Source: Microdochium bolleyi (Eukaryota > Ascomycota > Sordariomycetes > Xylariales > Microdochiaceae). Taken from it: 64,000 nucleotides of DNA. Made by a program: the position numbers and the translations under genes. How positions within the stretch are numbered: position 1 is the stretch's first letter; the number at the start of each line of letters is the position of its first letter. The notes beneath the pieces are model-generated. The model had not been told where the DNA came from. It saw only the letters and a program-made list of their open reading frames with translations, and did no database searches. Below are positions 55,901-64,000 of this stretch, one piece after another. The DNA is taken from the NCBI GenBank assembly GCA_001566295.1, contig KQ964247.1, forward strand, positions 2,604,001 through 2,668,000, given 5' to 3'.

Positions 55901-56715
55901 GTGCAAGATAAAAATATCTCTTTCGTCATATACGGGTAGACTTCACGAATCTTGGCCCAGGCAATTGCCGCTTCGGGTGTCCGGCTGACGGCGACCGGGT
56001 CGCCATTCTCGTCGTTGCCACAAAGGTCGGCACGCAGGAGATCAAGCTCGGCTCGCCACTTCTTAGCGCTAATGTACTCGATTGTTGCAGTGTATCGCTC
56101 TTCTTCAGCTTCGGAATAATTCCAGGAAATCTCAGTGACGACAGCCGTGCAGGCACGAGCGCAGTTAGTCGGAATAAGTTTGCTCTCTCCAAGCAGGCTA
56201 TTGATGAGCGAGCTTTTGCCATTGCCTGTGCCACCGACAACGCCCACAATGTACTCCGGGACAGATTGTGTCTTGAGAATTTGCGTCGACTTCTGCAGTT
56301 TGTCGTTGACATACTGGCTTTCCTTCGCAGGTTTGAGAGCCCTCAACACAACTTGCAAGATAGAGCGGCTAACGCAGACTGCTGCCTGTAAGGTCTCGGT
56401 AGAGCTTGAGTCTCTCAGAGCCTGCAAGGCTGCTAGTGACTGGGGAGCTTCATCAGTATTTGTAGAGCTCTCTTGAGTAGGCGATTCAGGCGGTACGCTT
56501 TCCTGCTTGATACCTTGGGATGGCAGGCCGTTCTCCTCCATTATATTGGTATCCTCCGAAGGCTCAATTATGGCTTGCTGGAGTCCTTGGGGTGTGTCGT
56601 CCGGGGTAGGACAGACGACATCTACCATGACAGAATCGTCGGAGGGGATCGGCTGAGTGTCTCCGGCCGCGCTATTGCACTGGGGTTGCACAGTGGTGCT
56701 TGGTGAGTGCTCCAT
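52923..56715 (-). pseudogene. SLIP-GC-like dynamin-superfamily GTPase, copy B, in-frame TAG after G3
   Basis: Seven minus-strand exons: 56715-55477, 55413-54551, 54475-54091, 54036-53843, 53794-53751, 53648-53313 and 53251-52923 (3,390 nt, exactly 1,130 codons). Motifs: G1 GGTGNGKSSL, G2 RACTAVVTEI, the KKKMALWPLI segment, G3 VDLPGVAD (created by splicing exons 1 and 2), G4 ICSKTDD, then helical regions with a basic patch (IRKRKAV ... KKHSPRKK). The family is the same as copy A. Codon 438, between CDAI and VVASIHRAV, is TAG (55341-55339); copy A has TGG at that point. The rest of the frame is open to the final stop, so a single nonsense change is the only visible lesion; as written only 437 residues would be made, ending before G4. 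On the plus strand the change reads CCA to CTA. A read-through, an error or a true null allele are all possible. Confidence 0.78.
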
Positions 56716-58253
56716 GATAGAAAAGATGCATGTAACATGAGAGTGTGGTGATATGGTGATTTTCCACAGCAATGTTCCCTACGAGAGTTGTGAAACGTGG
56801 CTGGCTGACTGCGGTTGTGATCTGGAAGGAGAGGATCAGTCCATAACGAACTCGGCGTTACGCAGCACCGCAACTGACTGATATGATGCGCTGGTCGCCC
56901 AGAGACCAGAAAAATCTCAAGTTGTGATCGCGAGATGACCAGCTCCAGTGGGGACGCGGCGCCCAGTCGTCCCAGCCCGTGGCTGTAGGGGAGAGACTGT
57001 AAGCAGATGAGGATGTGTGAAGTCATTCGAAGGGAACCGTACACTGAAGACGGACGGTTTTCATAAATTTGAAAGACAATCCCCAGGGACAGTGTGCTAG
57101 TAGGCAGTGGCCATGTTTGGTATCAGTGAAGTGCTGCGTTTGGAAGGGGGGAGAAGGACACTCGATCGTGGTGCGGATCTTATGCTGGGAGATTAGATGC
57201 TTCGGCTCTGGAGATCTGGGGCCAGAGAAATTGGGTCTGTGTTTGAAGACAGCCACCCGAATGGCAGGAAGAATTGGTCCAGTTTTCCCATTCACGAACA
57301 GAAGTTCGAGGTTCAGGTTGAGGCAGTGTGCGATTTGGGAAGGGACGGGCTTGGTGTCTGGGGCAACCAAGGTGTATGCGTGCAAATTGCGGAACTCCCC
57401 TGGTGCTCACAGTCGAGACATGAGTGTTCTTATCAATGAGGCAAGACTACAGGTAACTCCCCATTGTCATTTTTCCGAGTACTTATTGGATAACACCAGG
57501 TTGATCAAACATGCATAGGCCAGCGGCGTGCAACAGACTTTTGAGAAGGTTGTACGATCCCAGGGAGCTCACATCGGTTGAGCGTGTGCTGAAGTGCCTT
57601 TGTATTACTGTGCGTATGTGTGAGCAGGTCATAGAAAAAGCAGGTACATTTGGCGTTCCCGAGGTCTGCTTGCCGTGTTTGCCCATGTCAACCTCCAAGC
57701 TGCAATGGACAGATCGAGATCAACAAGACAACCTTGGTGCTCCTTTGGGAAGTCCCCAGCGTTGTGGTTGGACGGATGCTCCACTGGCCGACTTCCCTCG
57801 TCCCTCTTCCAGGCACCCAAATCTCTGCATCACGGTATAGAAATCAGTTATCGAGAGTTGCAGTGGCCAATCAGTTCTCTCAAGCCTTGACCATTAAATT
57901 TTTCAACTTTTGAAGCTCGTGGAAAGGTGCTCAAGCACTTCTACGCCGTGCAAGACGGCACGCATTACAGCCATTCCACACTTTCCAGGTTTCGCGTGGC
58001 AGAAGGTGGACCCCCCCCCCCCCAGTGGGAGCTTAAGCGGAGCTTGCTCGCGTCCCTGCATTGGCGACAGCTCTCTGAGCTTCGTTCTCACTCCCAGGCA
58101 CACCTCAAGCTCCAGGCCGAGCACAAGACCATTGTTTCCCAGCCACACACTGCAGACACCACCCTCGTCAAAACACCCAAGCACCCCCGCGATACCCTTG
58201 AATACACACAAGTCAGCTTATCGCCCGCCAGACAGACAAGGTTGCTCGCCGCC
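56716..58253. other. divergent promoter region between GTPase copy B and CFIm25
   Basis: 1.5 kb without a supported gene; contains a poly-C run at 58011-58023 in the CFIm25 leader region, about 230 nt before its start codon. Confidence 0.55.
58011..58023. repeat. poly-C run (C13)
   Basis: Thirteen consecutive C residues in the presumed 5' leader of the CFIm25 gene. Length may be approximate. Confidence 0.8.
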
Positions 58254-59136
58254 ATGTCGACAATCACCGCGACGGCACTCCAGTCGGAGAACCCGCCCAT
58301 CATCCCGCTGCCCTTCAACGCGAACCAGCCGCGGACGATCCGCCTGTACCCGCTGTCCAACTACACCTTTGGGGTCAAGGAGACGCAGCCCGAGGAGGAC
58401 CCCTCTGTCATCGCCCGCCTCAAGCGTCTTGAGGAGCACTACACGGCCCACGGCATGCGCCGCACTTGCGAGGGCATCCTCGTCTGCCACGAGCACAACC
58501 ACCCCCACATTCTCATGCTCCAGATCGCAAACGCCTTCTTCAAGTTGCCCGGAGACTATCTTCGGCCCGAGGACGATGAGGTGGAGGGGTTCAAGGCCCG
58601 TCTTGACGAGCGGCTCGCGCCCGTCGGCAAGATAGGCGAAGGCGAGGAGGCTGGCGACTGGCACATCGGCGACTGCCTGGCGCAGTGGTGGAGGCCAAAC
58701 TTCGAGACCTTCATGTACCCCTTCATCCCCGCCCACGTCACGCGGCCCAAAGAGTGCAAGAAGCTCTACTTTATCGAGCTGCCACAGTCCAGTATGTCCC
58801 CGCCTTACACCCGACACAACACCTGCTCGATGCTCGATGAACGCTGACCATTATGCTCTGCCAGAGGTTCTTAGTGTGCCCAAAAACATGAAGCTGCTCG
58901 CCGTCCCGCTGTTCGAGCTCTACGACAACACTGCGCGATACGGACCTCAGCTCTCAGCCATCCCACACTTGCTCAGCAGATACAACTTCGAGTTCGTCAA
59001 CGACAACGGAGAAGTCGTTGCGGCGACGCCAGGAATCGGCCCCGATGGATACGTGCCCAAGACCAAAGTCCTGGCAGGGGGCGGTGGCGATGAGGACATG
59101 AACGACGCCAAGGAGGAGGAGAACGGCACCAATTGA
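58254..59136 (+). CDS. cleavage factor Im 25 kDa subunit (CFIm25/NUDT21/CPSF5)
   Basis: Two exons, 58254-58791 and 58865-59136, give 269 residues; the 73-nt intron (GTATGT...CCAG, GCTGAC branch) splits a Lys codon. The conserved run TIRLYPLSNYTFG, MRRTCEGILVCHEHNHPHIL, FFKLPGDYLRPEDDEVEG, GDCLAQWWRPNFETFMYPFIP and after splicing SVPKNMKLLAVPLFELYDN matches CFIm25 throughout. The protein is a Nudix fold without hydrolase activity; it binds UGUA elements upstream of poly(A) sites and steers 3'-end cleavage. The Nudix-box region keeps the degenerate catalytic positions typical of this family. The C-terminus has a Gly-rich, acidic extension (GGGGDEDMNDAKEEE). The start at 58254 gives a short N-terminus as in other fungi; the open frame extends upstream to 57927 through leader sequence. 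Confidence 0.92.
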
Positions 59137-59456
59137 CACTAGAGATCCCTCGGTGTAGTTGAGAGAGAGAAGAGGGGGGCAGTGATCATGATGGACGAGA
59201 CAGCACAGGAAAAAGAGTTTGGCGTTTGGTGACAGCACGGATCAATTGACTTTCCAGGCGTATGGCGCACGAACGACAGATTTGCGATGAGAATAGACAT
59301 CGGCCATGATTTTATGCATTCAGTTCCCCTGCGAAATCATGCAGCTCGCTGCACGGAGATCAGGTTTGGGAATCATCAAAGGCGGGTTAAGCAGCAGTAC
59401 TCTATGCGCCAGAGGAGTCATTTTCGATACTCTATTCAGCTAAGAAAGTCTTACCA
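59137..59456. other. short intergenic between convergent CFIm25 and YjbQ-family genes
   Basis: 320 nt of convergent 3' flank. Nothing else seen. Confidence 0.6.
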
Positions 59457-60354
59457 TTAAGCTTTCTGGCCCTGGATCGTTGCGACGACACGTCTGGTGT
59501 GCTTCACGGCCCGGAACTCCAGATACCAGATGCCTTGCCATGTGCCGGTGCACTTTAGTCAGAGAAAATTGGTCAGTGCTTTAGGCTCGCTACAGAGTCC
59601 ACGCCATCTCTGGAGACTCACAAGCTTTCCATCCTTGATGGGGATTGTGACACTCGCACCAACCAGGGCGCTCTTGATGTGCGCCTGGGTATAGGTTCAG
59701 TCAGTCAAGTCTACCAAAGTCGTCCAGGTCAACCGGGAGGATCCGAGCCACTGCCGCTTCCACAGCACAGCATCCCCCCCTAGCGTGCGAAGAGCTCAAA
59801 ATCACAAGAAACACCGATTAAAAGAACAAAGTAAAACTCACAGGCATGTCATCGGGCCCCTCCGCCGAGTGCCTGTACAGCTCCTCGCCCTTGGGGCCGG
59901 CCTCGGGCGCGATGCGGTCGAGCGCGTCGCTCATGTCGGCGCGGACGTCGTCGTCCCAGTTCTCGTTGAGGCTCAGCGCGCAGGACGTGTGCTGCACAAA
60001 CAGGTTCAGCAGGCCGACCTTGTAGTCCCTGATCTCGGGTAACGAGGAGACGACGTGGTCGGTGACCAGGTACGAGCCCCGGCTGCGCGGCGGGAGGGTG
60101 AAGTGCTTCTGTGACCACGACATTATGTCTTGCTGCTGCTGCTGTTGGACTGTGCAGAGGGCGGTTGTGGTGGTTGCCGATGACGTCGTTGGCCCGTTGC
60201 TTGAGGTGGAGAAGAGCAGGGAGAACGGCAGTGTCCAGAGGGAGTGGAAGAGGCCTGGGAACAGGGCTATGAGGAGGCCGAAGATGAGCAGGAGTGAGTA
60301 GAGGTTGGTGTTTGAGCTGGTGTTGTTGCTGCCGTTGCCAGTGGATGACGGCAT
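59457..60354 (-). CDS. YjbQ/UPF0047 family protein with possible N-terminal hydrophobic extension
   Basis: Exons on the minus strand are 60354-59842, 59684-59622 and 59552-59457 (223 residues). The family core starts at MSWSQKHFTLPPRSRG (ATG 60123, 146 residues) and runs through VGLLNLFVQHTSCALSLNEN, EGPDDMP joined to AHIKSALVGASVTIPIKDGKL, and CTGTWQGIWYLEFR. All blocks of the compact YjbQ fold (about 140 residues) are present, including the HTSC and EGPDDMPAH histidines. Bacterial members have been linked to thiamine-phosphate synthase-like activity; the fungal role is unknown. The frame is open upstream for 77 more codons, with a hydrophobic stretch (LYSLLLIFGLLIALFPGLF) and low-complexity Ser/Thr/Gln. 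If used, it would anchor the enzyme to a membrane; if not, translation starts at 60123. Introns are 157 and 69 nt. Confidence 0.75.
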
Positions 60355-60931
60355 AGCAATGATTCGGTTCTCACTTGTCGAAGTGCGTGGAAGACGGTTG
60401 ACTGATTGGGCCGCCTCGACGTTTGTGGTGGGGTTTTGTGGAAATGTCCGATGCACCCAGACACAGGTATCGTGGGTAGAGCTTCAAGAGACCACTTGTC
60501 CCAGAGGACGAGCTGACAGAAAAAAGCTAAGCCGCGTTCAAATTGAGGTCTCAATTCGCCGTCTCGACAGGTTGAGAGGCACTTGTAGCCAACCCAAATA
60601 TTGCGCTGCAACTTTGATCTTTTCACGGCGTCAAAAGTGACATTTCGTGCCCATGTTGTTCATCCCTGTTTCTCAGGTTCGTCGCACTCTTCTGCCCAAA
60701 CCATGGTACCAAGATAATGATTTGTTGTCACGCTTAACGGCTACCATCCTCTTGGTACATTGTGCACATATGGCGAGTTTACAGGGCCTTTCCTGCTTGG
60801 CGGAGGAAGTTATTTCCCTTGATGTCTTGTTTATCATTATGTACACGGTCGACTTCAGGGGCTCGAACTCCCCACGATCCATCAAGCCCGAAGAATATGC
60901 ACTTGTCGTTCAGCTTCTCCCAGCGCGCCTC
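60355..60931. other. intergenic between tandem minus-strand genes
   Basis: About 575 nt between the end of the NDUFS6 gene and the start of the YjbQ-family gene, both on the minus strand; presumed promoter of the latter. No open frame with support. The YjbQ-family frame stays open to an ATG at 60456. Confidence 0.5.
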
Positions 60932-61617
60932 TTAAGCAAGAGGGTACGAAGTCTGGGGAAGAGCCTCCAGGTGGTGTCGGTGGTGCTCGTTGGCCTGCAT
61001 AACTCATGTTAGTCTCCAGAGGGAGGATCGGACTTGTTAGACGGGCCGCGTGGCGTCCTCAGATATCGCTTACGAATGGAAGACCGCAGTAGCCGCAGAC
61101 AGCAATCTCAGGCTTGTCGGTGTTGATGAAGACCTTGGGGTGGCCAGCAGGGCCGCCGCCGCCATCACAGGCGACTATCCGGTCGTGGGTCCAACGCACT
61201 GGCTGCTTGTGAATGAGCTCAATCGCAGCCATCGGTTGCGGCTATATCCAATATTAGCAACACAGCTCCGCAGTGAACTTTTGGTCTTGCTAAATGCTCG
61301 TCCAGGTTGTATTCTCGGCATACCTGAACGCTGAAGTCTGTCTGCTCGAATCGTGGCCCGGTCATAGCCTCCGCCCTCGGCCGTTGGCTCTTCGACCAGA
61401 TCTCCTTGCGGTTTGGCGCTTGCGAAAGCCCCCTTTCCGCATTTTCCGTGAGTCCGAGAGAGTCCTCCTGGCTCTTGGTCTGGAGTGGTGTGGTTTCGGT
61501 CTTGTTCGGGGGAGCGCTGGTCGGGGCCTCGCACAGCCGGGCGGAAGCGATAAATGTGCGCTTGCTGAGCGCGGTCGCGCGCTGCGGCAGCTGTCGAGAG
61601 ATTGCGCGGGAGAACAT
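60932..61617 (-). CDS. NADH:ubiquinone oxidoreductase CHCC zinc subunit (NDUFS6-like)
   Basis: Three minus-strand exons, 61617-61324, 61241-61074 and 60994-60932, give 174 residues. The N-terminus is Arg/Ser-rich without acids (MFSRAISRQLPQRATALSKR), a mitochondrial presequence. Exon 2 holds the zinc motif IVACDGGGGPAGHPKVFINT followed by CGYCGLPF, i.e. C123, H132, C147 and C150 in the CHCC pattern of NDUFS6 (bovine 13 kDa subunit) and its fungal homologue. This subunit sits at the junction of the matrix arm of complex I and is needed for late assembly. Exon 3 adds ANEHHRHHLEALPQ. All introns are phase 0 with CTAAC-like branch points. The gene is divergent from the Mpp6-like gene, with about 530 nt of shared promoter. 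Confidence 0.9.
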
Positions 61618-62145
61618 CGTGCCGGTAGCCGTGGGAGCGTTGTCGTCTGAAGCGAGTGTCGTTGCTTGTTGGTGTAGTTGCAGCTTCAAGGCCTGCCTCT
61701 TGCTTGGGTGAGGTGAAATGCGCCAGCACCAATTGGCTAATGGGGAAGCCGCAACCTTGAACACTGGTTGTTGCTTGCAGTCGGGTCTCAAGCTCGGGCC
61801 ACCTACCCGGTTAGGCCCACTCAGAAGAGCCTGTGCTGTATACCACTTGAGCACTTCATTGTTGCAGGCTGATTGAGGACGTCCCAGGCCAGGCTTGTCA
61901 CCAAACCCCTACTCTCGAACTTTTCGGCGATTGGGCTAGTCAACTGCGATCTTGAATACTGAAACCCTCGCCTTGCGACAAGACCTGCACCATCCGCGCC
62001 AACCCACCGAACGAGCGCTTGTGCAATTAGACACCCTAAAGTCGACTTGGCACGAATTTACAGGGTCTCACGTTCTGCGCGCGCAAAGGAACCTCGACAT
62101 ACACCAAACCAGGGTTCGCTAACCTGCGAGGCGGAATAACTGAAA
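61618..62145. other. divergent promoter between NDUFS6-like and Mpp6-like genes
   Basis: 528 nt between two divergently transcribed starts. No gene or repeat seen. Confidence 0.6.
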
Positions 62146-63049
62146 ATGGACAACAACGTGCCGGCCAACATGGCGGCTTCGACGCCCCCAAAGACCATGT
62201 CTTCGCGACTTCTCACAATGAAGTTCATGCAAAGGGCTGCCACTACTCCGACGACATCAACACCAAGCACACCTGCGTCAGAAGAGCAATCCTCGAAACG
62301 ACGAAAGGTCACCCACCAGCCCGAGGACGATGGCATCGCCGCCATGGTGGACCACAAAGCCGTGCAGCTTGCGCTGGCCGAGGAGGAGCGAAAGAGGCAC
62401 GAGGCTGTGTTGAGGAATGCCGCCGAGGCTGGTGATGCTCGCTGGGTGTTAAGCACGCCCAAGCAAGAGTCTTTTGCGGTGAAACCAGTTTTGAATGTTG
62501 TCCAAGTTGGATTTGCGCAAATCGACTCTCCAAACATTAAAGCAGGGTACGACTCTGACGAGTCAGCGAGCGACTCAGAGGCCGCCGTGCAACCGTTTCG
62601 ACGGTTCAACATGGAGAAGAAGAAGGTATGTTTTCCATCACCATATCCAGTTATGGCAGGGCGCATCACAGCACAGGGCTAACATTGAACAGGTCAAGAA
62701 ACAGCCCGCGTCGGATTCTGACTCTGACTCTGGTTCTGAATCAGATTCTGATGATTCCGATAGTGAGCACGTGGGCCGAAAAGCCTTCGGTCAGGATTCG
62801 CGTCAATCATCTGATCCGAAACGTGCAGCCGCTGCCCTCAAGGCCACCAAGGCTATGCAAGGCACGCGTAGTGAGCAGTCACGAGCTGCGCAATTGGCAG
62901 GAAAGCGCCGTAAGAAGGATGTGAAGCTGAACTCCATTTCCTCTGGAGGCGGTGGGGGACTTTCCCGATCTTCGTCGACCAAGAAGTCACAAATATCCTG
63001 CTACAAGTGTGGTAAGCCTGGACATAAAGCCACTGACTGCAGCAAATGA
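62146..63049 (+). CDS. Mpp6-like (M-phase phosphoprotein 6) exosome cofactor with C-terminal CCHC zinc knuckle
   Basis: Two exons, 62146-62625 and 62693-63049, give 278 residues; the 67-nt intron has GTATGT, a CTAAC branch and ACAG. MSSRLLTMKFMQRAA at residues 18-32 is the conserved N-terminal signature of Mpp6, the nuclear exosome cofactor that binds Rrp40 and helps recruit Mtr4. The middle has a short conserved FAQIDSPN segment, an acidic Ser/Asp tract (SDSDSDSGSESDSDDSDSE) and a basic region (AGKRRKKDVKL). The last 20 residues form a perfect CCHC zinc knuckle, CYKCGKPGHKATDC (C-x2-C-x4-H-x4-C), which is not part of yeast Mpp6 and would add RNA binding. The first ATG in frame is used; Met 9 is an alternative. 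Confidence 0.83.
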
Positions 63050-64000
63050 GCCTTGCCGTTGCTGGCGCCGTTCAACGGATGAACATTCGTCCTTGGCTGA
63101 CTTCCAGTGGGCGAAATGCTTTTGAGTTGCTATGAATTGTGCTGCCCTCCTCCGAACCTGGCTTTGCCCTATAGTCCACAGCATATGCATGCTTGATACC
63201 TGGCATAGGTGCACGGCTCAAGCTTGTGATCGCTCCTGGTCAGTTGCTCTCACCATAGGCTCTCTGCACAGGATTCGCCCACCACTCACCATGATACCCA
63301 TCTGTGGTGCTTTGGCGGTGTTGTACTTGATGTGCGCTCTTTGCCGCCCAGTACGCTGGCACGATCTTTGGGCTTTCATCCCCCTCGAGGGCTGACGGGT
63401 TTGATGTACAGGTCTGCTCTTCAGATTGTGCATAGGGACGAGGATCTCCCGCGTCAAGCCATAATCTCCGAAAAGGCCAGGACGCGACAGGGTTTCCGAT
63501 GATCGGTCTTGACCACCTCTGCCAGCGGATGGAGCCCAGCTTGTCCGTCGTCCCAAGAATGACATGACAACATATCTAGAAGAAACAAAGAATAAGCATT
63601 CTACACAAGCTTTGCATTAGCTCACCTGCATGCGTTCAACGGTGAATTCTCAATCAAGCATGTCCTAACAATCAAAACCAAGTTGTCGATCAGGATCCCA
63701 CCCTCGAAGTTGAAAGAGCATGTAGATTATCCACGAGGATAGCATTTTGTAGAGAGTCGGCCAGGAGCCTGACCAACTTGAGTCTACCGTGCTTCGCAGT
63801 GTGCTATTGGCATTACTATGCCGTGCTACAGGGGCTTTGCGATGCCTCGGATTTCTTTGGACCACTACTGCCAGACTCATCCCATGTATGTCTGGCCATT
63901 GCTTCATTACCTTTACTTCCCTCTACCGTCCTATAAATTGACAACCTGCTCTCGGTAATCGCGGTTAGATATTGGAATCAAGTATTGTCATGAAGGGAAA
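63050..64000. other. 3' flank of Mpp6-like gene, no gene seen
   Basis: 951 nt to the window edge with no open frame having domain support, no repeat and no RNA gene recognised. A gene entering from beyond 64000 cannot be excluded. Confidence 0.5.

Noticed and set aside
60853..60890. B-box-like GAGTTCGAGCCCC on the minus strand
   Set aside because: The T-stem does not pair and no A-box or acceptor stem lies at the right distance.

Overview
The window looks like nuclear DNA of a filamentous ascomycete (Pezizomycotina, most likely Sordariomycetes). The reasons are: genes lie on both strands and are split by short introns (48-217 nt) with GTRNGT donors, CTRAC-type branch points and YAG acceptors; there are no operons or ribosome-binding sites; intergenic spacers are long and rich in pyrimidines and microsatellites; and the conserved proteins are of fungal type (Mrh4, Iwr1, Dcp2, Ncs2/Ctu2, Pex11, Tfc7-like, CFIm25, Mpp6). 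The species cannot be determined from sequence alone. I rebuilt the splice sites by hand; every multi-exon model below except GTPase copy A closes to a whole number of codons.

Layout. 1-12 kb: an F-box protein, a Pex11-type peroxisome protein, a GPI-anchored six-cysteine surface protein (minus strand), an APH/methylthioribose-kinase-like kinase and the tRNA 2-thiolation protein Ncs2/Ctu2. 13-17 kb: a large dynamin-superfamily, SLIP-GC-like GTPase (copy A). 17-22 kb: gene-poor, microsatellite-rich. 22-28 kb: a class I cAMP phosphodiesterase and, convergent with it, the mitochondrial DEAD-box helicase Mrh4. 28-43 kb: a sparse region with only a Tfc7-like histidine-phosphatase gene and an uncharacterised SANT-like gene. 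43-52 kb: the Pol II import factor Iwr1, a CBM48 glycogen-binding protein and the decapping enzyme Dcp2. 52.9-56.7 kb: a second SLIP-GC-like GTPase (copy B, minus strand). 58-63 kb: CFIm25, a YjbQ/UPF0047 protein, the complex I CHCC subunit NDUFS6 and an Mpp6-like exosome cofactor with a zinc knuckle.

The most striking signal is the pair of SLIP-GC-like GTPase genes, about 36 kb apart and in opposite orientation. They share all six intron positions, and three internal exons have identical length (385, 194 and 336 nt). Yet each is broken inside its GTPase domain. Copy A lacks five bases just after the P-loop, which shifts the frame. Copy B has a TAG where copy A has a conserved TGG tryptophan, in the CpA-to-TpA context typical of repeat-induced point mutation. 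The other long exons remain open, so the lesions look recent, allelic or technical.

A second lead is the CBM48 protein. It joins an N-terminal glycogen-binding module to a WDEL Atg8-interaction-like motif in an acidic context and a C-terminal hydrophobic/amphipathic basic tail. This is the architecture expected of a glycogen-autophagy receptor. Four RNA-biology genes (Iwr1, Dcp2, CFIm25, Mpp6) lie within 20 kb, but nothing in the sequence shows that they are co-regulated.
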